A model generated the notes under the pieces. It saw only the letters and a list, made by a program, of their open reading frames with translations. It did not search any database and was not told where the DNA came from. DNA of 64,000 nucleotides, taken from Streptomyces alboniger (GTDB lineage: Bacteria; Actinomycetota; Actinomycetes; Streptomycetales; Streptomycetaceae). A program made the position numbers and the translations under genes. Shown here one piece after another: positions 44,052 to 52,369 of the stretch. Position 1 is the stretch's first letter. The number at the start of each line of letters is the position of its first letter. The stretch spans positions 744,001 to 808,000 of the forward strand of contig NZ_CP023695.1 in the NCBI RefSeq assembly GCF_008704395.1, read 5' to 3'.

Positions 44052-44951
44052 ATGGACTCATCTGTGACCAGCACCGAGCTCAGCGCCACCCCCACGGACA
44101 CCCGCCTGCGCGTCCCCGGCCCGGCGACGCCCTACCAGAGCGACATCGCCCGCTACTGGGACGGGGAGGCCAGGCCCGTGAACCTGCGCCTCGGCGACGT
44201 CGACGGCCTCTACCACCACCACTACGGCATCGGCGAAGTCGACCACACCGCCCTGGGCGACGCCGACGACTCCGAGCACGAGAAGAAGCTGATCGCCGAA
44301 CTCCACCGCCTGGAGTCGGCGCAGGCCGAGGTGCTCCTGGACCACCTCGGTGACATCGGGCGTGACGACACGCTCGTGGACGCCGGCTGCGGCCGGGGCG
44401 GTTCCATGGTCATGGCTCACCAGCGCTTCGGATGCAAGGTCGAGGGCGTCACCCTGTCGGCCAAGCAGGCCGACTTCGCCAACCGACGCGCCCAGGAACT
44501 GCGCATTCCCGACCACGTCCGCGCCCGGGTGTGCAACATGCTCGACATGCCCTTCGCTACAGGGCAGGCCGCGGGCTCGTGGAACAACGAGTCGAGCATG
44601 TACGTCGACCTGCACGACCTCTTCGCCGAGCACTCCCGGATCCTTGAGGTCGGCGGCCGCTATGTGACCATCACCGGCTGCTGGAACCCGCGTTACGGCC
44701 AGCCCTCGAAGTGGGTCTCCCAGATCAACGCCCACTTCGAGTGCAACATCCACTCACGCCGGGAGTATCTGCGAGCCATGGCCGACAACCGCCTCGTACC
44801 GCAGGCCGTCGTGGACCTGACACCCGCGACCCTGCCCTACTGGGAGCTGCGGGCCACGTCGTCCCTGGTCACCGGCATTGAAGAGGCGTTCATCGAGTCG
44901 TACAAGGACGGCTCCTTCCAGTACGTCCTGATCGCGGCCGACCGCGTCTGA
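44052..44951 (+). CDS. Geranyl diphosphate 2-C-methyltransferase
   Basis: SAM-dependent enzyme that methylates C2 of geranyl diphosphate, making the substrate of the cyclase encoded just upstream. It has 299 residues, with SAM motif I LVDAGCGRGGS (108-118) and an aromatic/acidic active-site stretch GSWNNESSMYVDLHDL. The N-terminal helix TPYQSDIARYWDGEARPVNLRLG is typical of this family. Start ATG 44052 is 19 bp after the cyclase stop with an AAGAGA ribosome site. It is the third gene of the operon and is not expected to be encapsulated. Confidence 0.95.
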   Translation: MDSSVTSTELSATPTDTRLRVPGPATPYQSDIARYWDGEARPVNLRLGDVDGLYHHHYGIGEVDHTALGDADDSEHEKKLIAELHRLESAQAEVLLDHLGDIGRDDTLVDAGCGRGGSMVMAHQRFGCKVEGVTLSAKQADFANRRAQELRIPDHVRARVCNMLDMPFATGQAAGSWNNESSMYVDLHDLFAEHSRILEVGGRYVTITGCWNPRYGQPSKWVSQINAHFECNIHSRREYLRAMADNRLVPQAVVDLTPATLPYWELRATSSLVTGIEEAFIESYKDGSFQYVLIAADRV

Positions 44952-45016
44952 TCTCTTCTGCCGGGTTGCCGGTTAGGGTGACCGGAAGGGTGGACCGGAC
45001 GCGACGGGGGGTCGGG

Positions 45017-45769
45017 GTGGATCACTTGGCCGGAGCGGACTACCGCAGGCCGACCGGGCGCGGTGAGCGTGTGACCGACCGGCCGGTGCCCGCGGTGCTC
45101 CCCCCGTCGCTGGGCGCGCGGCTCGGGCTGACTGCCCTCCTCGCTTCGCTGGTGGCCGGCGTGCTCGGCGTCCTGTACGCCGGTCACGCCGAGCCCGACG
45201 GGGTGGACCGGTGGATCAGCCGGCCGACGGCGGACAGTGTGCGGCCGCCGTGGCGGGGCGTCGCCCTGGCCGTGGACTTCTTGGCGGAGCCTGCCGGGGC
45301 GGCGATGCTCGTCGTAGTCGCCGCAACGGGCTGCCTGCTGCTGCGGCGTCCCCGCGCGGCGGTGCTCGTCGTCGTCGGCACCGGTATGACCGTGGGTACG
45401 ACGTCGCTGCTCAAGCCCCTGGTGGGACGCACCATCCACGGCGAAGGAAACCTTTCCTACCCGAGCGGTCACACCGCCTTCCTCACCGCGTTCGCCCTCG
45501 TGATGGCGTTACTGGCGATCAGTCAGTTCCGCATCGGCCGGACGGCGGGTGCGTCGCTCGTGCTCGCCGCGTCGCTGGGCGCGGGCGCCGCCATGGGCTG
45601 GGCGCAGGTCGCTCTGGGCGCGCACTATCCGACCGACGTCCTCGGCGGCTGGTGCACCGCGCTGGCGGTGGTTCCGGCGACCGCGTGGCTGGTCGACCGG
45701 GTGGCGGACCGGCTGGGCGACCGCGGGGCCGGGCCGATGGTCGACGCCGGCCGGCGGGAGCGTCGCTGA
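45017..45769 (+). CDS. PAP2-family membrane phosphatase with a TTA codon
   Basis: An integral membrane lipid phosphatase of about 250 residues. It has about six hydrophobic segments and the acid-phosphatase motifs KPLVGRT, NLSYPSGHTAF and GAHYPTDVLGGW with their His and Asp residues. Family members dephosphorylate phosphatidate, undecaprenyl diphosphate or similar lipids on the outer membrane face. Start is uncertain: GTG 45017 (GGGGGG upstream) is chosen, but 44966, 44990 or 45071 are possible. An in-frame TTA (Leu) at 45509-45511 makes translation dependent on the bldA tRNA. The gene converges on the polysaccharide operon. Confidence 0.87.
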   Translation: MDHLAGADYRRPTGRGERVTDRPVPAVLPPSLGARLGLTALLASLVAGVLGVLYAGHAEPDGVDRWISRPTADSVRPPWRGVALAVDFLAEPAGAAMLVVVAATGCLLLRRPRAAVLVVVGTGMTVGTTSLLKPLVGRTIHGEGNLSYPSGHTAFLTAFALVMALLAISQFRIGRTAGASLVLAASLGAGAAMGWAQVALGAHYPTDVLGGWCTALAVVPATAWLVDRVADRLGDRGAGPMVDAGRRERR

Positions 45770-45786
45770 ACTGCCGTCGCCCCACG

Positions 45787-47103
45787 TCACGCCAGGCGGC
45801 GGAACACGGGCTTCACCGGTCGTCCGGCCAGCCAGGGGGTGGGATCGGCGGCGTCCAGTGCCTTCCGGTACACCGCGCATGCCTGGGCCACCACGTCGAC
45901 GGTGCGGTCGATGTCGGCGTCGTCCAGTGCGCTGCTCACCACGAACGACGGGGCGAGGACACCGCCCGCGAGGAGTTGGCGCAGGAACAGGGTGCGGTAC
46001 CGCTGCGACGGCTGCCGGTGCTCGTCGAGGGTGGCGAAGACCAGGTTGCTGGCCCGACCCCGGACGGTGATGTGGTCGCCGACGCCCATGGCGGCCGCGG
46101 CTTCGCGGACACCGGCGGCCAACCGCTCGCCGAGGACGTGCAGTCGCGCGGTGATGCCCTCCTCGGCGTAGGTGGCCTGTACGGCCATCGCGGCTGCCAG
46201 GGAGTGCGTCTCCGCGCCGTGCGTGGTGGACAGCAGGAAGACCCGGTCACCGGAGTGGCGCAGGCCGCCCCGCTCCATCAGGTCGCGGCGCCCGGCCAGC
46301 GCGGAGACGGCGAAGCCGTTGCCCAGCGCCTTACCGAACGTGGAGAGGTCGGGGACCACGCCGTACAGGCCCTGGGCGCCCGCCTCGGACCAGCGGAAGC
46401 CGGTGATCATCTCGTCGAAGACGAGGACGCAGCCGTGCCGGTCGGCCAGCTCGCGCAGGCCCGCGAGGTATCCCGGCGACGGTCCGACGGGTTCCAGGAT
46501 CAGGCAGGCGACCTCGCCCTGGTACCGGGACAGCAGCTCCTCCGTGGCGGCCAGGTCCCCGTACGGGAAGGACACCGTGAGCTCGTTGGTCGCCGCCGGG
46601 ATTCCGGCGGACATCGGCGTCGTACCGATGAACCAGTCGTCGACGGAGAAGAACGGGTGGTCGCCGCAGACGGCCACCCGTGGGCGCCCGGTGGCGGCGC
46701 GGGCGAGGCGCACCGCCGCGGTGGTGGCGTCCGAGCCGTTCTTCGCGAACTTGACCATCTCGGCGGTCGGCACCGTGGCCAGGAAGCGTTCCGCGGCCTC
46801 GACCTCCACGATGGACGGCCGGACGAAGTTGCTGCCGCGGTCGAGTTCGCGGCGCACCACTTCGAGGACGCGCGGGTGGGCGTGGCCGAGGCTGACCGAC
46901 CGCAGGCCGGACCCGTACTCGATGTAGCGGTTGCCGTCGATGTCCCAGACGTGGGCACCGCGGCCGTGGCTGATGACCGGGGCCAGGTTCTCGGGGTACT
47001 GGTCGTCGCCCTTGGCGTACGTGTGCGCGCCGCCGGGGACCATGGCGTGCAGCCGCTCGTTGGCGGCCCGGGAGCGGGGCAGTCGGAACGCTTCGGTGTC
47101 CAC
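45787..47103 (-). CDS. Class III aminotransferase, glutamate-1-semialdehyde mutase-like, in polysaccharide operon
   Basis: A 438-residue PLP enzyme of the GSA aminomutase subgroup. It has the N-terminal VPGGAHTYAKGDDQYPENL, KNGSDATTAAVRLARAATGR, Asp230 (VLVFDEMITGFRW) and the PLP lysine about 258 in LSTFGKALGNG. The true hemL lies in the tetrapyrrole pathway; this one sits at the end of a polysaccharide operon, where such paralogues aminate keto-sugars or small acyl substituents. GTG 47103 is chosen (GAGG upstream, 8 bp after the epimerase stop) over a longer in-frame extension. It is the last gene of the operon. Confidence 0.87.
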   Translation of the reverse strand: MDTEAFRLPRSRAANERLHAMVPGGAHTYAKGDDQYPENLAPVISHGRGAHVWDIDGNRYIEYGSGLRSVSLGHAHPRVLEVVRRELDRGSNFVRPSIVEVEAAERFLATVPTAEMVKFAKNGSDATTAAVRLARAATGRPRVAVCGDHPFFSVDDWFIGTTPMSAGIPAATNELTVSFPYGDLAATEELLSRYQGEVACLILEPVGPSPGYLAGLRELADRHGCVLVFDEMITGFRWSEAGAQGLYGVVPDLSTFGKALGNGFAVSALAGRRDLMERGGLRHSGDRVFLLSTTHGAETHSLAAAMAVQATYAEEGITARLHVLGERLAAGVREAAAAMGVGDHITVRGRASNLVFATLDEHRQPSQRYRTLFLRQLLAGGVLAPSFVVSSALDDADIDRTVDVVAQACAVYRKALDAADPTPWLAGRPVKPVFRRLA

Positions 47104-47111
47104 GGCCGACC

Positions 47112-47681
47112 TCAGCTCTCTTTCCGGTTCATGACCTCGGCCCGCTTCAGGACCTCGGCGAGGCTCGGTGCCTCCCGGTCCCGCCGGGACATCGATGTGA
47201 CCGGCAGCGGCCAGGGGATGGCGAGTTCCGGGTCGTCGAACGCGATCGTCACGTCCTCGGCCGGATCGTGCGGGCGGTCGATCCGGTAGGAGGTGTCGGC
47301 GGTCTCGGTCAGCGCCTGGAAGCCGTGCGCGCATCCCGCGGGGACGTACAGGGTCGCCTGCGTGTCGCCGGACAGCTCGAAGGAGGCCACGTTGCGGTAC
47401 GTCGGCGAGTCCGCCCGCAGGTCCACGACGACGTCGAAGATCTTCCCGTACGAGCACCGCACCAGCTTGGCCTCGCCCGCTCCGGAGCGCAGGTGCAGGC
47501 CGCGCAGCACGCCCCGGACCGAGCGGGACAGGCTGTCCTGGACGAAGGCGTTTGGGTCGAGGCCCACGGAGCGGCCCACATCGGCGTCGAAGGTTCGGCA
47601 GAAGAAGCCGCGCTCGTCGGCGTACGGCTTGGGCTCGAAGAGGTGAGCGCCCTGGATCGCCGGGACTTCGGTGGCTTTCAT
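47112..47681 (-). CDS. RmlC-like NDP-4-keto-sugar 3,5-epimerase
   Basis: A cupin-fold sugar epimerase of 189 residues. It has GFFCRTFDAD, the VRGVLRGLHLR signature with the catalytic His near residue 62, VVVDLRADSPTY, and VPAGCAHGFQAL. It likely inverts C3 and/or C5 of a 4-keto-6-deoxy sugar nucleotide. ATG 47681 overlaps the upstream stop (ATGA), with GGAGACACC as ribosome site. It has no adjacent RmlA/B/D in the window, so the sugar is not necessarily dTDP-rhamnose. Confidence 0.88.
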   Translation of the reverse strand: MKATEVPAIQGAHLFEPKPYADERGFFCRTFDADVGRSVGLDPNAFVQDSLSRSVRGVLRGLHLRSGAGEAKLVRCSYGKIFDVVVDLRADSPTYRNVASFELSGDTQATLYVPAGCAHGFQALTETADTSYRIDRPHDPAEDVTIAFDDPELAIPWPLPVTSMSRRDREAPSLAEVLKRAEVMNRKES

Positions 47682-48874
47682 GGTGTCTCCTGCCGGGCGG
47701 TGGCCTTGAACAGCGTCCTGGTCAAGGTGGTGAACTGGTCGTCTAGTTGTTGCGCGGCGTGCTTGTTCCGCTCGGTGAGGGTCCGCCGTAGCTCCGCCGA
47801 TCGCCTCTCCAGCTCCCGGAACTGTTCCAGCAGCCGGTCGGCGTCGACCTCGTCGGCCGGATGGCAGTACGCGCCGAGGCCCATCCGCGCCATGAGCGCG
47901 TCGCTCTTCGCCGCGTAACTGAGTGCGAGCGTGGGCGTGCCGGCCTTCAGCGCGCAGACCAGGTTGTGGTACCGGGTCGCCACCACGGCGTCGGCGGCCG
48001 CCATCTCCTTCATCAGTTCGGCGAGCGAGGCCGCCTCGGCGGCGGTGACCAGCGGCGAGTCCACCGCGTCGAGGATCGCGGCGACCACCGGCGCGTCGCA
48101 CGCGTCGCCGGTGAGCAGTCGGACCGGTCTGCCGCCCTCGGCGAGTGCGCGCACGAAGCGGGTCGTCCCTTCGAGGTAGCGCCGGTGGATCTCCTCGGCT
48201 CTGTCCCGGTCGTCGTCGCCGCCGTGGAAGTCCATGACGCCGACGCAGACCGTGCCCGAGGGGGCGCCCGTGGGCGGTGCCGGCAGGGCGAACGCGAGGT
48301 CGGGGTAGACCTCGTCGCGCGCGGTGTCCACACCCATCGCCCGCATCGCGTCGCGGGACAGGGTGTCCCGGTACGACCGGTACGCGGCAAGGCGTGCCGA
48401 CCGGCGCACCAGGGCCCGGGTCGCCCGGTTGCCGATCGGGGCGGCGCCGACGCCGACCAGCGCGACGCGGGTGCCGAGGAGCCGCCCGGACGCGCAGAGC
48501 AGGAAGAGCGCGTACGGGAAACCCCACGGCCGCAGCGGCAGCGTGGCCTCCAGGACGCCCATGCCCGGCACGATCACCACGTCGTGTCTTCGCACCCAGG
48601 CGGCGGTGCGGAAGGCGTCGACGAGTTTGCCGAGACCCTTCCCCGCGACCGCGCCCGCCCGTGACGCGGTGCGGTACTCCCCCCGGTACCAGTGCAGCCG
48701 TGTCGCGGGAATTCCGTACCGGGCCGCGACGGTCCCGGGCCCCCCGCACAGCGCGTCGACGACGGCCTCCGGGTGCTCGGCGTGGAGGTAGCCGAGGACG
48801 GCCTCCAGCGAGCCGTCGTTGCCGAGGTTGCCGGACCCGAGCAGGCCGAAGACCCCTACCCGCACCGGCGTCAC
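47678..48874 (-). CDS. Polysaccharide pyruvyl transferase family protein
   Basis: A 398-residue protein of the CsaB/WcaK group that transfers pyruvyl groups from PEP to sugars of surface polysaccharides. It has GLLGSGNLGNDGSLEAVLGYL at the N-terminus, VIVPGMGVLEATLP in the middle, and ATRYHNLVCALKAGTPTLAL plus SYAAKSD at the C-terminus; these last two are the family's most conserved blocks. The start is GTG 48874, overlapping the glycosyltransferase stop. Pyruvylation gives acidic groups that often anchor S-layer-like proteins or change polymer charge. Confidence 0.9.
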   Translation of the reverse strand: MTPVRVGVFGLLGSGNLGNDGSLEAVLGYLHAEHPEAVVDALCGGPGTVAARYGIPATRLHWYRGEYRTASRAGAVAGKGLGKLVDAFRTAAWVRRHDVVIVPGMGVLEATLPLRPWGFPYALFLLCASGRLLGTRVALVGVGAAPIGNRATRALVRRSARLAAYRSYRDTLSRDAMRAMGVDTARDEVYPDLAFALPAPPTGAPSGTVCVGVMDFHGGDDDRDRAEEIHRRYLEGTTRFVRALAEGGRPVRLLTGDACDAPVVAAILDAVDSPLVTAAEAASLAELMKEMAAADAVVATRYHNLVCALKAGTPTLALSYAAKSDALMARMGLGAYCHPADEVDADRLLEQFRELERRSAELRRTLTERNKHAAQQLDDQFTTLTRTLFKATARQETP

Positions 48875-49818
48875 GCCCGCCTCCCCTCACGGCCCGCGAC
48901 GAGGGCGTCGACGGAGACCGTCGTCTCGGCCGGGTCGGCCGGGGCGCGGTCCTCGACCCGCTCGCCGGCGCCCGGCCGGACCCTGCTGGCCATCCACGCG
49001 GCCAGGTGGCGGTAGCAGGCGCGCCGGTCGGCCGTGGACAGCGGCGCGCGCCGGATCGCCGAGGCGAAGCCCCAGACGTACTCGGCGAGCAGCCGGGGCG
49101 TCGGGTGCAGCGGGCCCGCCCGGCGCGGGTCCAGGTTGACGCAGCGGGAGCGCTTGGAGGGGTTCGCCCGTTCGGCGCGCGTGGGGTGGTCGCGGCGGAA
49201 GTACAGCAGTTCCGGCACCTGGTGGAAGGGCCCGTGCAGGGTGATCTCGGCGACGAACGTGCGGTCGGCGTGGTGGTAGCTGTCGTGCGGCTTCACCCGG
49301 CGCAGCATGTCGGCCCGCATCACCCCGTAGAAGTCGTCGCCGCCGGGCTCGAACAGCAGACTGCGGAAGCGCTCCGGTGGGTGCAGCGAGTCGGTGGCGA
49401 GCCCGTACGCGTACGGGACCTTCACCTGGCCGTCGCCGTCGATGACGGCCTGGCCGCTGTGCGCGAGGACGACGTCCGGCCGCTCGTCCAGCGCCGTCAC
49501 GCAGCGCAGCAGCAGGTCACGGGCGTACAGGTCGTCGTGCGAGGCCCACTTGAACAGTTCGCCGCGGCACTCGGTGAACACGTAGTTGTGGTTCGGCGCG
49601 GCGCCGATGTTCCGGGGCAGCCTGATGTACCGGATGCGCGAGTCCCGCGCGGCGTACTCGCGGCAGATGTCCTCGGTTCCGTCGGTCGAGGCGTTGTCGG
49701 AGACGACCAGTTCGAAGTCCTCGTAGGTCTGGCCGAGCAGGGCGTCGAGCGCCTCGGCGAGGTACTCCTCGCCGTTGTACACGGGCAGGCCGATGCTCAG
49801 CCGGGGGTGGGCGGTCAT
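48871..49818 (-). CDS. Family 2 glycosyltransferase
   Basis: A 315-residue GT-A fold enzyme: SIGLPVYNGEEYLAEALDAL, then VVSDNASTDGTEDICREY (nucleotide-sugar site) and the WASHDDLYARD block containing the metal-binding DD. It transfers one sugar to the lipid-linked repeat unit on the cytoplasmic face. The C-terminal 40 residues are Arg/Ala/Glu-rich and probably disordered. It overlaps both neighbours by 4 bp. Confidence 0.92.
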   Translation of the reverse strand: MTAHPRLSIGLPVYNGEEYLAEALDALLGQTYEDFELVVSDNASTDGTEDICREYAARDSRIRYIRLPRNIGAAPNHNYVFTECRGELFKWASHDDLYARDLLLRCVTALDERPDVVLAHSGQAVIDGDGQVKVPYAYGLATDSLHPPERFRSLLFEPGGDDFYGVMRADMLRRVKPHDSYHHADRTFVAEITLHGPFHQVPELLYFRRDHPTRAERANPSKRSRCVNLDPRRAGPLHPTPRLLAEYVWGFASAIRRAPLSTADRRACYRHLAAWMASRVRPGAGERVEDRAPADPAETTVSVDALVAGREGRRA

Positions 49819-51089
49819 GTGGTCCTCACTTCGGGGATGGGGTTCTGGTGGCGCTCGCGCAGGGCTGACCGCAGGTGCAGCCACCACACGGCCGATCCGC
49901 CGACGGTCGCGGCGGCGACGCCCCAGGCCGAGCCGACCGTGCCCGCGGCGGCGGCCCCGCCGAGCCCGCCGCCGACATAGCAGGCGGAGGCGAACAGCTG
50001 GCTGCGCAGGCTGCGGCGGGCAGCGGCGAGCGCGCGCAGCCCGGCCGCCGCGCCCGTGCCGAGGCCGGCGCCCACGACGCCGAGCGTGGCCGGGACGATG
50101 AGTTCCGATGCGGAGTTCCATACGCCGCCGAGTACGAGTTCGCCGAACCGGTCCGGCATCAGCAGCAGCGCCGCGCCCCACAGCAGCGCGGCGGCGGCCT
50201 GCCCGCCGCCGAGGAGGAGGCAGAACCTGGCGAGGCGGTGCGGGGCCCGCCGCAGTACGCGGGCCGCCTCCGCGACGGTGACCAGGGACAGGCCCATGAG
50301 TACGGCGAGGAACGGGCCGAGCAGGAGTTCGGCACCCCGCACCGCGCCCACCGCGCCGACGCCGACGATCGCGCCGAGCCCGTACGCGCGCAGTTGGCTC
50401 GCGCCGCTGACGCAGGTGTTCTCGACGAGGTACCGGTAGCCGAGGTCGCGGTGCGCGCGGAGCCACTCGCGCGCACCGGTCACCTGGGGCCGGATGCCGG
50501 ACTGGAGGCAGCCGTACACCGCGGCCACCGCCGCGGACGCGCCCCAGGCGAGCACGAACGCGGCCACGCTGCCCACGTGGGCCGCCACCACCATGGCCGG
50601 GACGAGCGCGACGCCCCACACGAGGTCGTTGGTGAACGCCTTTCGCCCGGTGCCCGCGGCGAAGAACGCGAACCGCCACGCGTCCTGGAGCAGCAGTGCG
50701 GGCAGGACGGCGCCGAGGCAGACGAACGCGGGCCCCACGCGGCCGCCGAGGCCGAGGCCGACCAGCACGCACGCCGCGCCGAGCGCGGTGCCCATGCCGA
50801 GCGCGGCGCCCGAGGACCTGGCCACCGCCGTGCGCCAGGACGCGGTCGGCGCGCCGCTGAAGCGCACGACGAGCGGGTCGGTGGCGAGTCCGCGGGAGAC
50901 GTTGAGCACCACGCCGTAGGTCACCCAGGCCAGGCTGAACACGCCGAACGCGGCAAGTCCCAGGGAGCGTGCCACGTAGATGCCCACCGCGAAGTTGGTC
51001 ATGCTGGAGGCCGCCTGGTCGGCGAGGCCCCAGGACAGCCGGCCGGCCATGGCCCGCCCGGCGCTCCGCTTCTCCCCCTCGGCGGTCAT
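49815..51089 (-). CDS. Polysaccharide flippase (Wzx/MATE-like), membrane
   Basis: A 424-residue membrane protein with about 12-14 hydrophobic segments and an N-terminal ADQAASSMTNFAVGIYVARS block of the oligosaccharide-flippase type. It likely flips the lipid-linked repeat unit across the membrane. ATG 51089 is chosen. A GTG at 51098 overlapping the previous stop (GTGA) is equally possible and would add three residues. It pairs with the polymerase/ligase gene upstream (57336-58625) as a Wzx/Wzy-like system. Confidence 0.85.
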   Translation of the reverse strand: MTAEGEKRSAGRAMAGRLSWGLADQAASSMTNFAVGIYVARSLGLAAFGVFSLAWVTYGVVLNVSRGLATDPLVVRFSGAPTASWRTAVARSSGAALGMGTALGAACVLVGLGLGGRVGPAFVCLGAVLPALLLQDAWRFAFFAAGTGRKAFTNDLVWGVALVPAMVVAAHVGSVAAFVLAWGASAAVAAVYGCLQSGIRPQVTGAREWLRAHRDLGYRYLVENTCVSGASQLRAYGLGAIVGVGAVGAVRGAELLLGPFLAVLMGLSLVTVAEAARVLRRAPHRLARFCLLLGGGQAAAALLWGAALLLMPDRFGELVLGGVWNSASELIVPATLGVVGAGLGTGAAAGLRALAAARRSLRSQLFASACYVGGGLGGAAAAGTVGSAWGVAAATVGGSAVWWLHLRSALRERHQNPIPEVRTT

Positions 51090-51094
51090 CGGCG

Positions 51095-52369
51095 TCACGC
51101 CTTGAGCAGCCCGGCGCCGTGCAGGGCGTCGGCCGCTTCGGCGACGGTGTCGAAGGGCAGGCCGGACCGCTCGGCGACGTCCAGCAGACTGCGCTCGCCG
51201 TCGGAGAGGCTGAGCGTCCAGAGCAGGGCCAGCTGGGCCTGCTTGGTGTCGCTGCGGCCGCCGAGCGCGTCGTACAACCCCCGTCGGCCCAGCTGGGGTT
51301 CGCCGTAGGGGCTGAGGTTGACATACCGCCGGTTGCGGTCGAGAACGGCGAACGCCTCGCGGCAGACGGTGAGCGTGTCCGCCATGGCCTGCGGGGAGAC
51401 GAAGTCGGGGTTGTCGGCCGAGGTGTGGTACTCGGGGTAGTCGGCGTAGGGGGTCCTGCTGAGCGAGCCGACGCCGAGGTCGAAGCCGGGCGAGCAGTAC
51501 TGCCGCTCGTCGTAGCCGTACGGAGTGAACTCCCGTATCTCGTGCGGGCGTTCGGAGGCGGCGAGGACGTGCCGCATCACCCGGTCGATCTCGGCGTCGC
51601 CGCGTCTGCTCTGTTTGTACGTCAGGCTGCCCGAGTCCCCGGCGCATGCCAGTACCAGGCCGTGCTTGACCTTCTCGACCCGCTCCGCGTTACGGGCCAG
51701 CCACGTGATCGCCCCGATGGTGCCGGGCGCGTAGATGAACCGGTAGGTGTAGTACGGCGTTCGCTCCGCGAGGGACCGGGCCAGGAACGTCGCCACCGCG
51801 ATGCCGGCGAGGTTGTCGTTGGCAAGGGACGGGTGGCAGACGTGACAGGAAACGATCACCTCGTCGGCGACCTGCCCGGGGATGACGTGCTCGGCGTAGG
51901 TGAGGTGGCCGTCGGCGAGCGTGGAGTCGACGCGCACCTCGTACTCGCCGTCAGGCATCGCGTCCAAAGTCTCCTGGGCCAGGCAGAATCCCCATTCCGG
52001 CTGGTAGTAGCTGGTGCGGTAGGGCACCCACGTCGGGTGGTCCGGCAGGGTGTGCAGGTGTTCCCGCAGCTCGGCCAGCGGCATGGTCGCCGCCACCGGG
52101 ACGCTGTAGCCGAGCACGTGCAGACTGGACGCGGCGAAGTCGACGACCCGGTTGCCCGCGCTGTCGGCGATGTACGCGTCGCGGATGTTCCACTCCTGCG
52201 GCACCGTCCAGTCGAGTACCTGCGTCCCGGTCGGCACCTCGTGCACGTTCAGCGGGACGTACTCGTCGACGATCTCCAGGGTGGCGCGCACGCCGTCGCC
52301 GGTGATGCTCCGGCACAGCGGGTACAGCCGCTCCACCAGTGCGTGCATCTCCTCGCCGGGTGTGGTCAT
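51095..52369 (-). CDS. DUF4910 aminopeptidase-like protein of polysaccharide clusters
   Basis: A 424-residue Zn-peptidase-fold protein (DUF2172/DUF4910 type). Metal-site residues of the M28-like core are visible in VSCHVCHPSLANDNLAGIAV, and later YCSPGFDLGVGSL and YHTSADNPDFVSP. The C-terminal 70 residues form a small winged-helix-like tail (LSLSDGERSLLDVAERSGL). Such proteins recur in O-antigen and exopolysaccharide clusters; their reaction is not established. They may remove or process an acyl or aminoacyl group on a sugar. It is coupled to both neighbours by overlap. Confidence 0.85.
   Translation of the reverse strand: MTTPGEEMHALVERLYPLCRSITGDGVRATLEIVDEYVPLNVHEVPTGTQVLDWTVPQEWNIRDAYIADSAGNRVVDFAASSLHVLGYSVPVAATMPLAELREHLHTLPDHPTWVPYRTSYYQPEWGFCLAQETLDAMPDGEYEVRVDSTLADGHLTYAEHVIPGQVADEVIVSCHVCHPSLANDNLAGIAVATFLARSLAERTPYYTYRFIYAPGTIGAITWLARNAERVEKVKHGLVLACAGDSGSLTYKQSRRGDAEIDRVMRHVLAASERPHEIREFTPYGYDERQYCSPGFDLGVGSLSRTPYADYPEYHTSADNPDFVSPQAMADTLTVCREAFAVLDRNRRYVNLSPYGEPQLGRRGLYDALGGRSDTKQAQLALLWTLSLSDGERSLLDVAERSGLPFDTVAEAADALHGAGLLKA

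Noticed and set aside
45787..47103. hemL (glutamate-1-semialdehyde aminomutase of haem synthesis)
   Set aside because: The gene is the last member of a polysaccharide operon and has no tetrapyrrole neighbours, so a sugar- or substituent-modifying paralogue is more likely.
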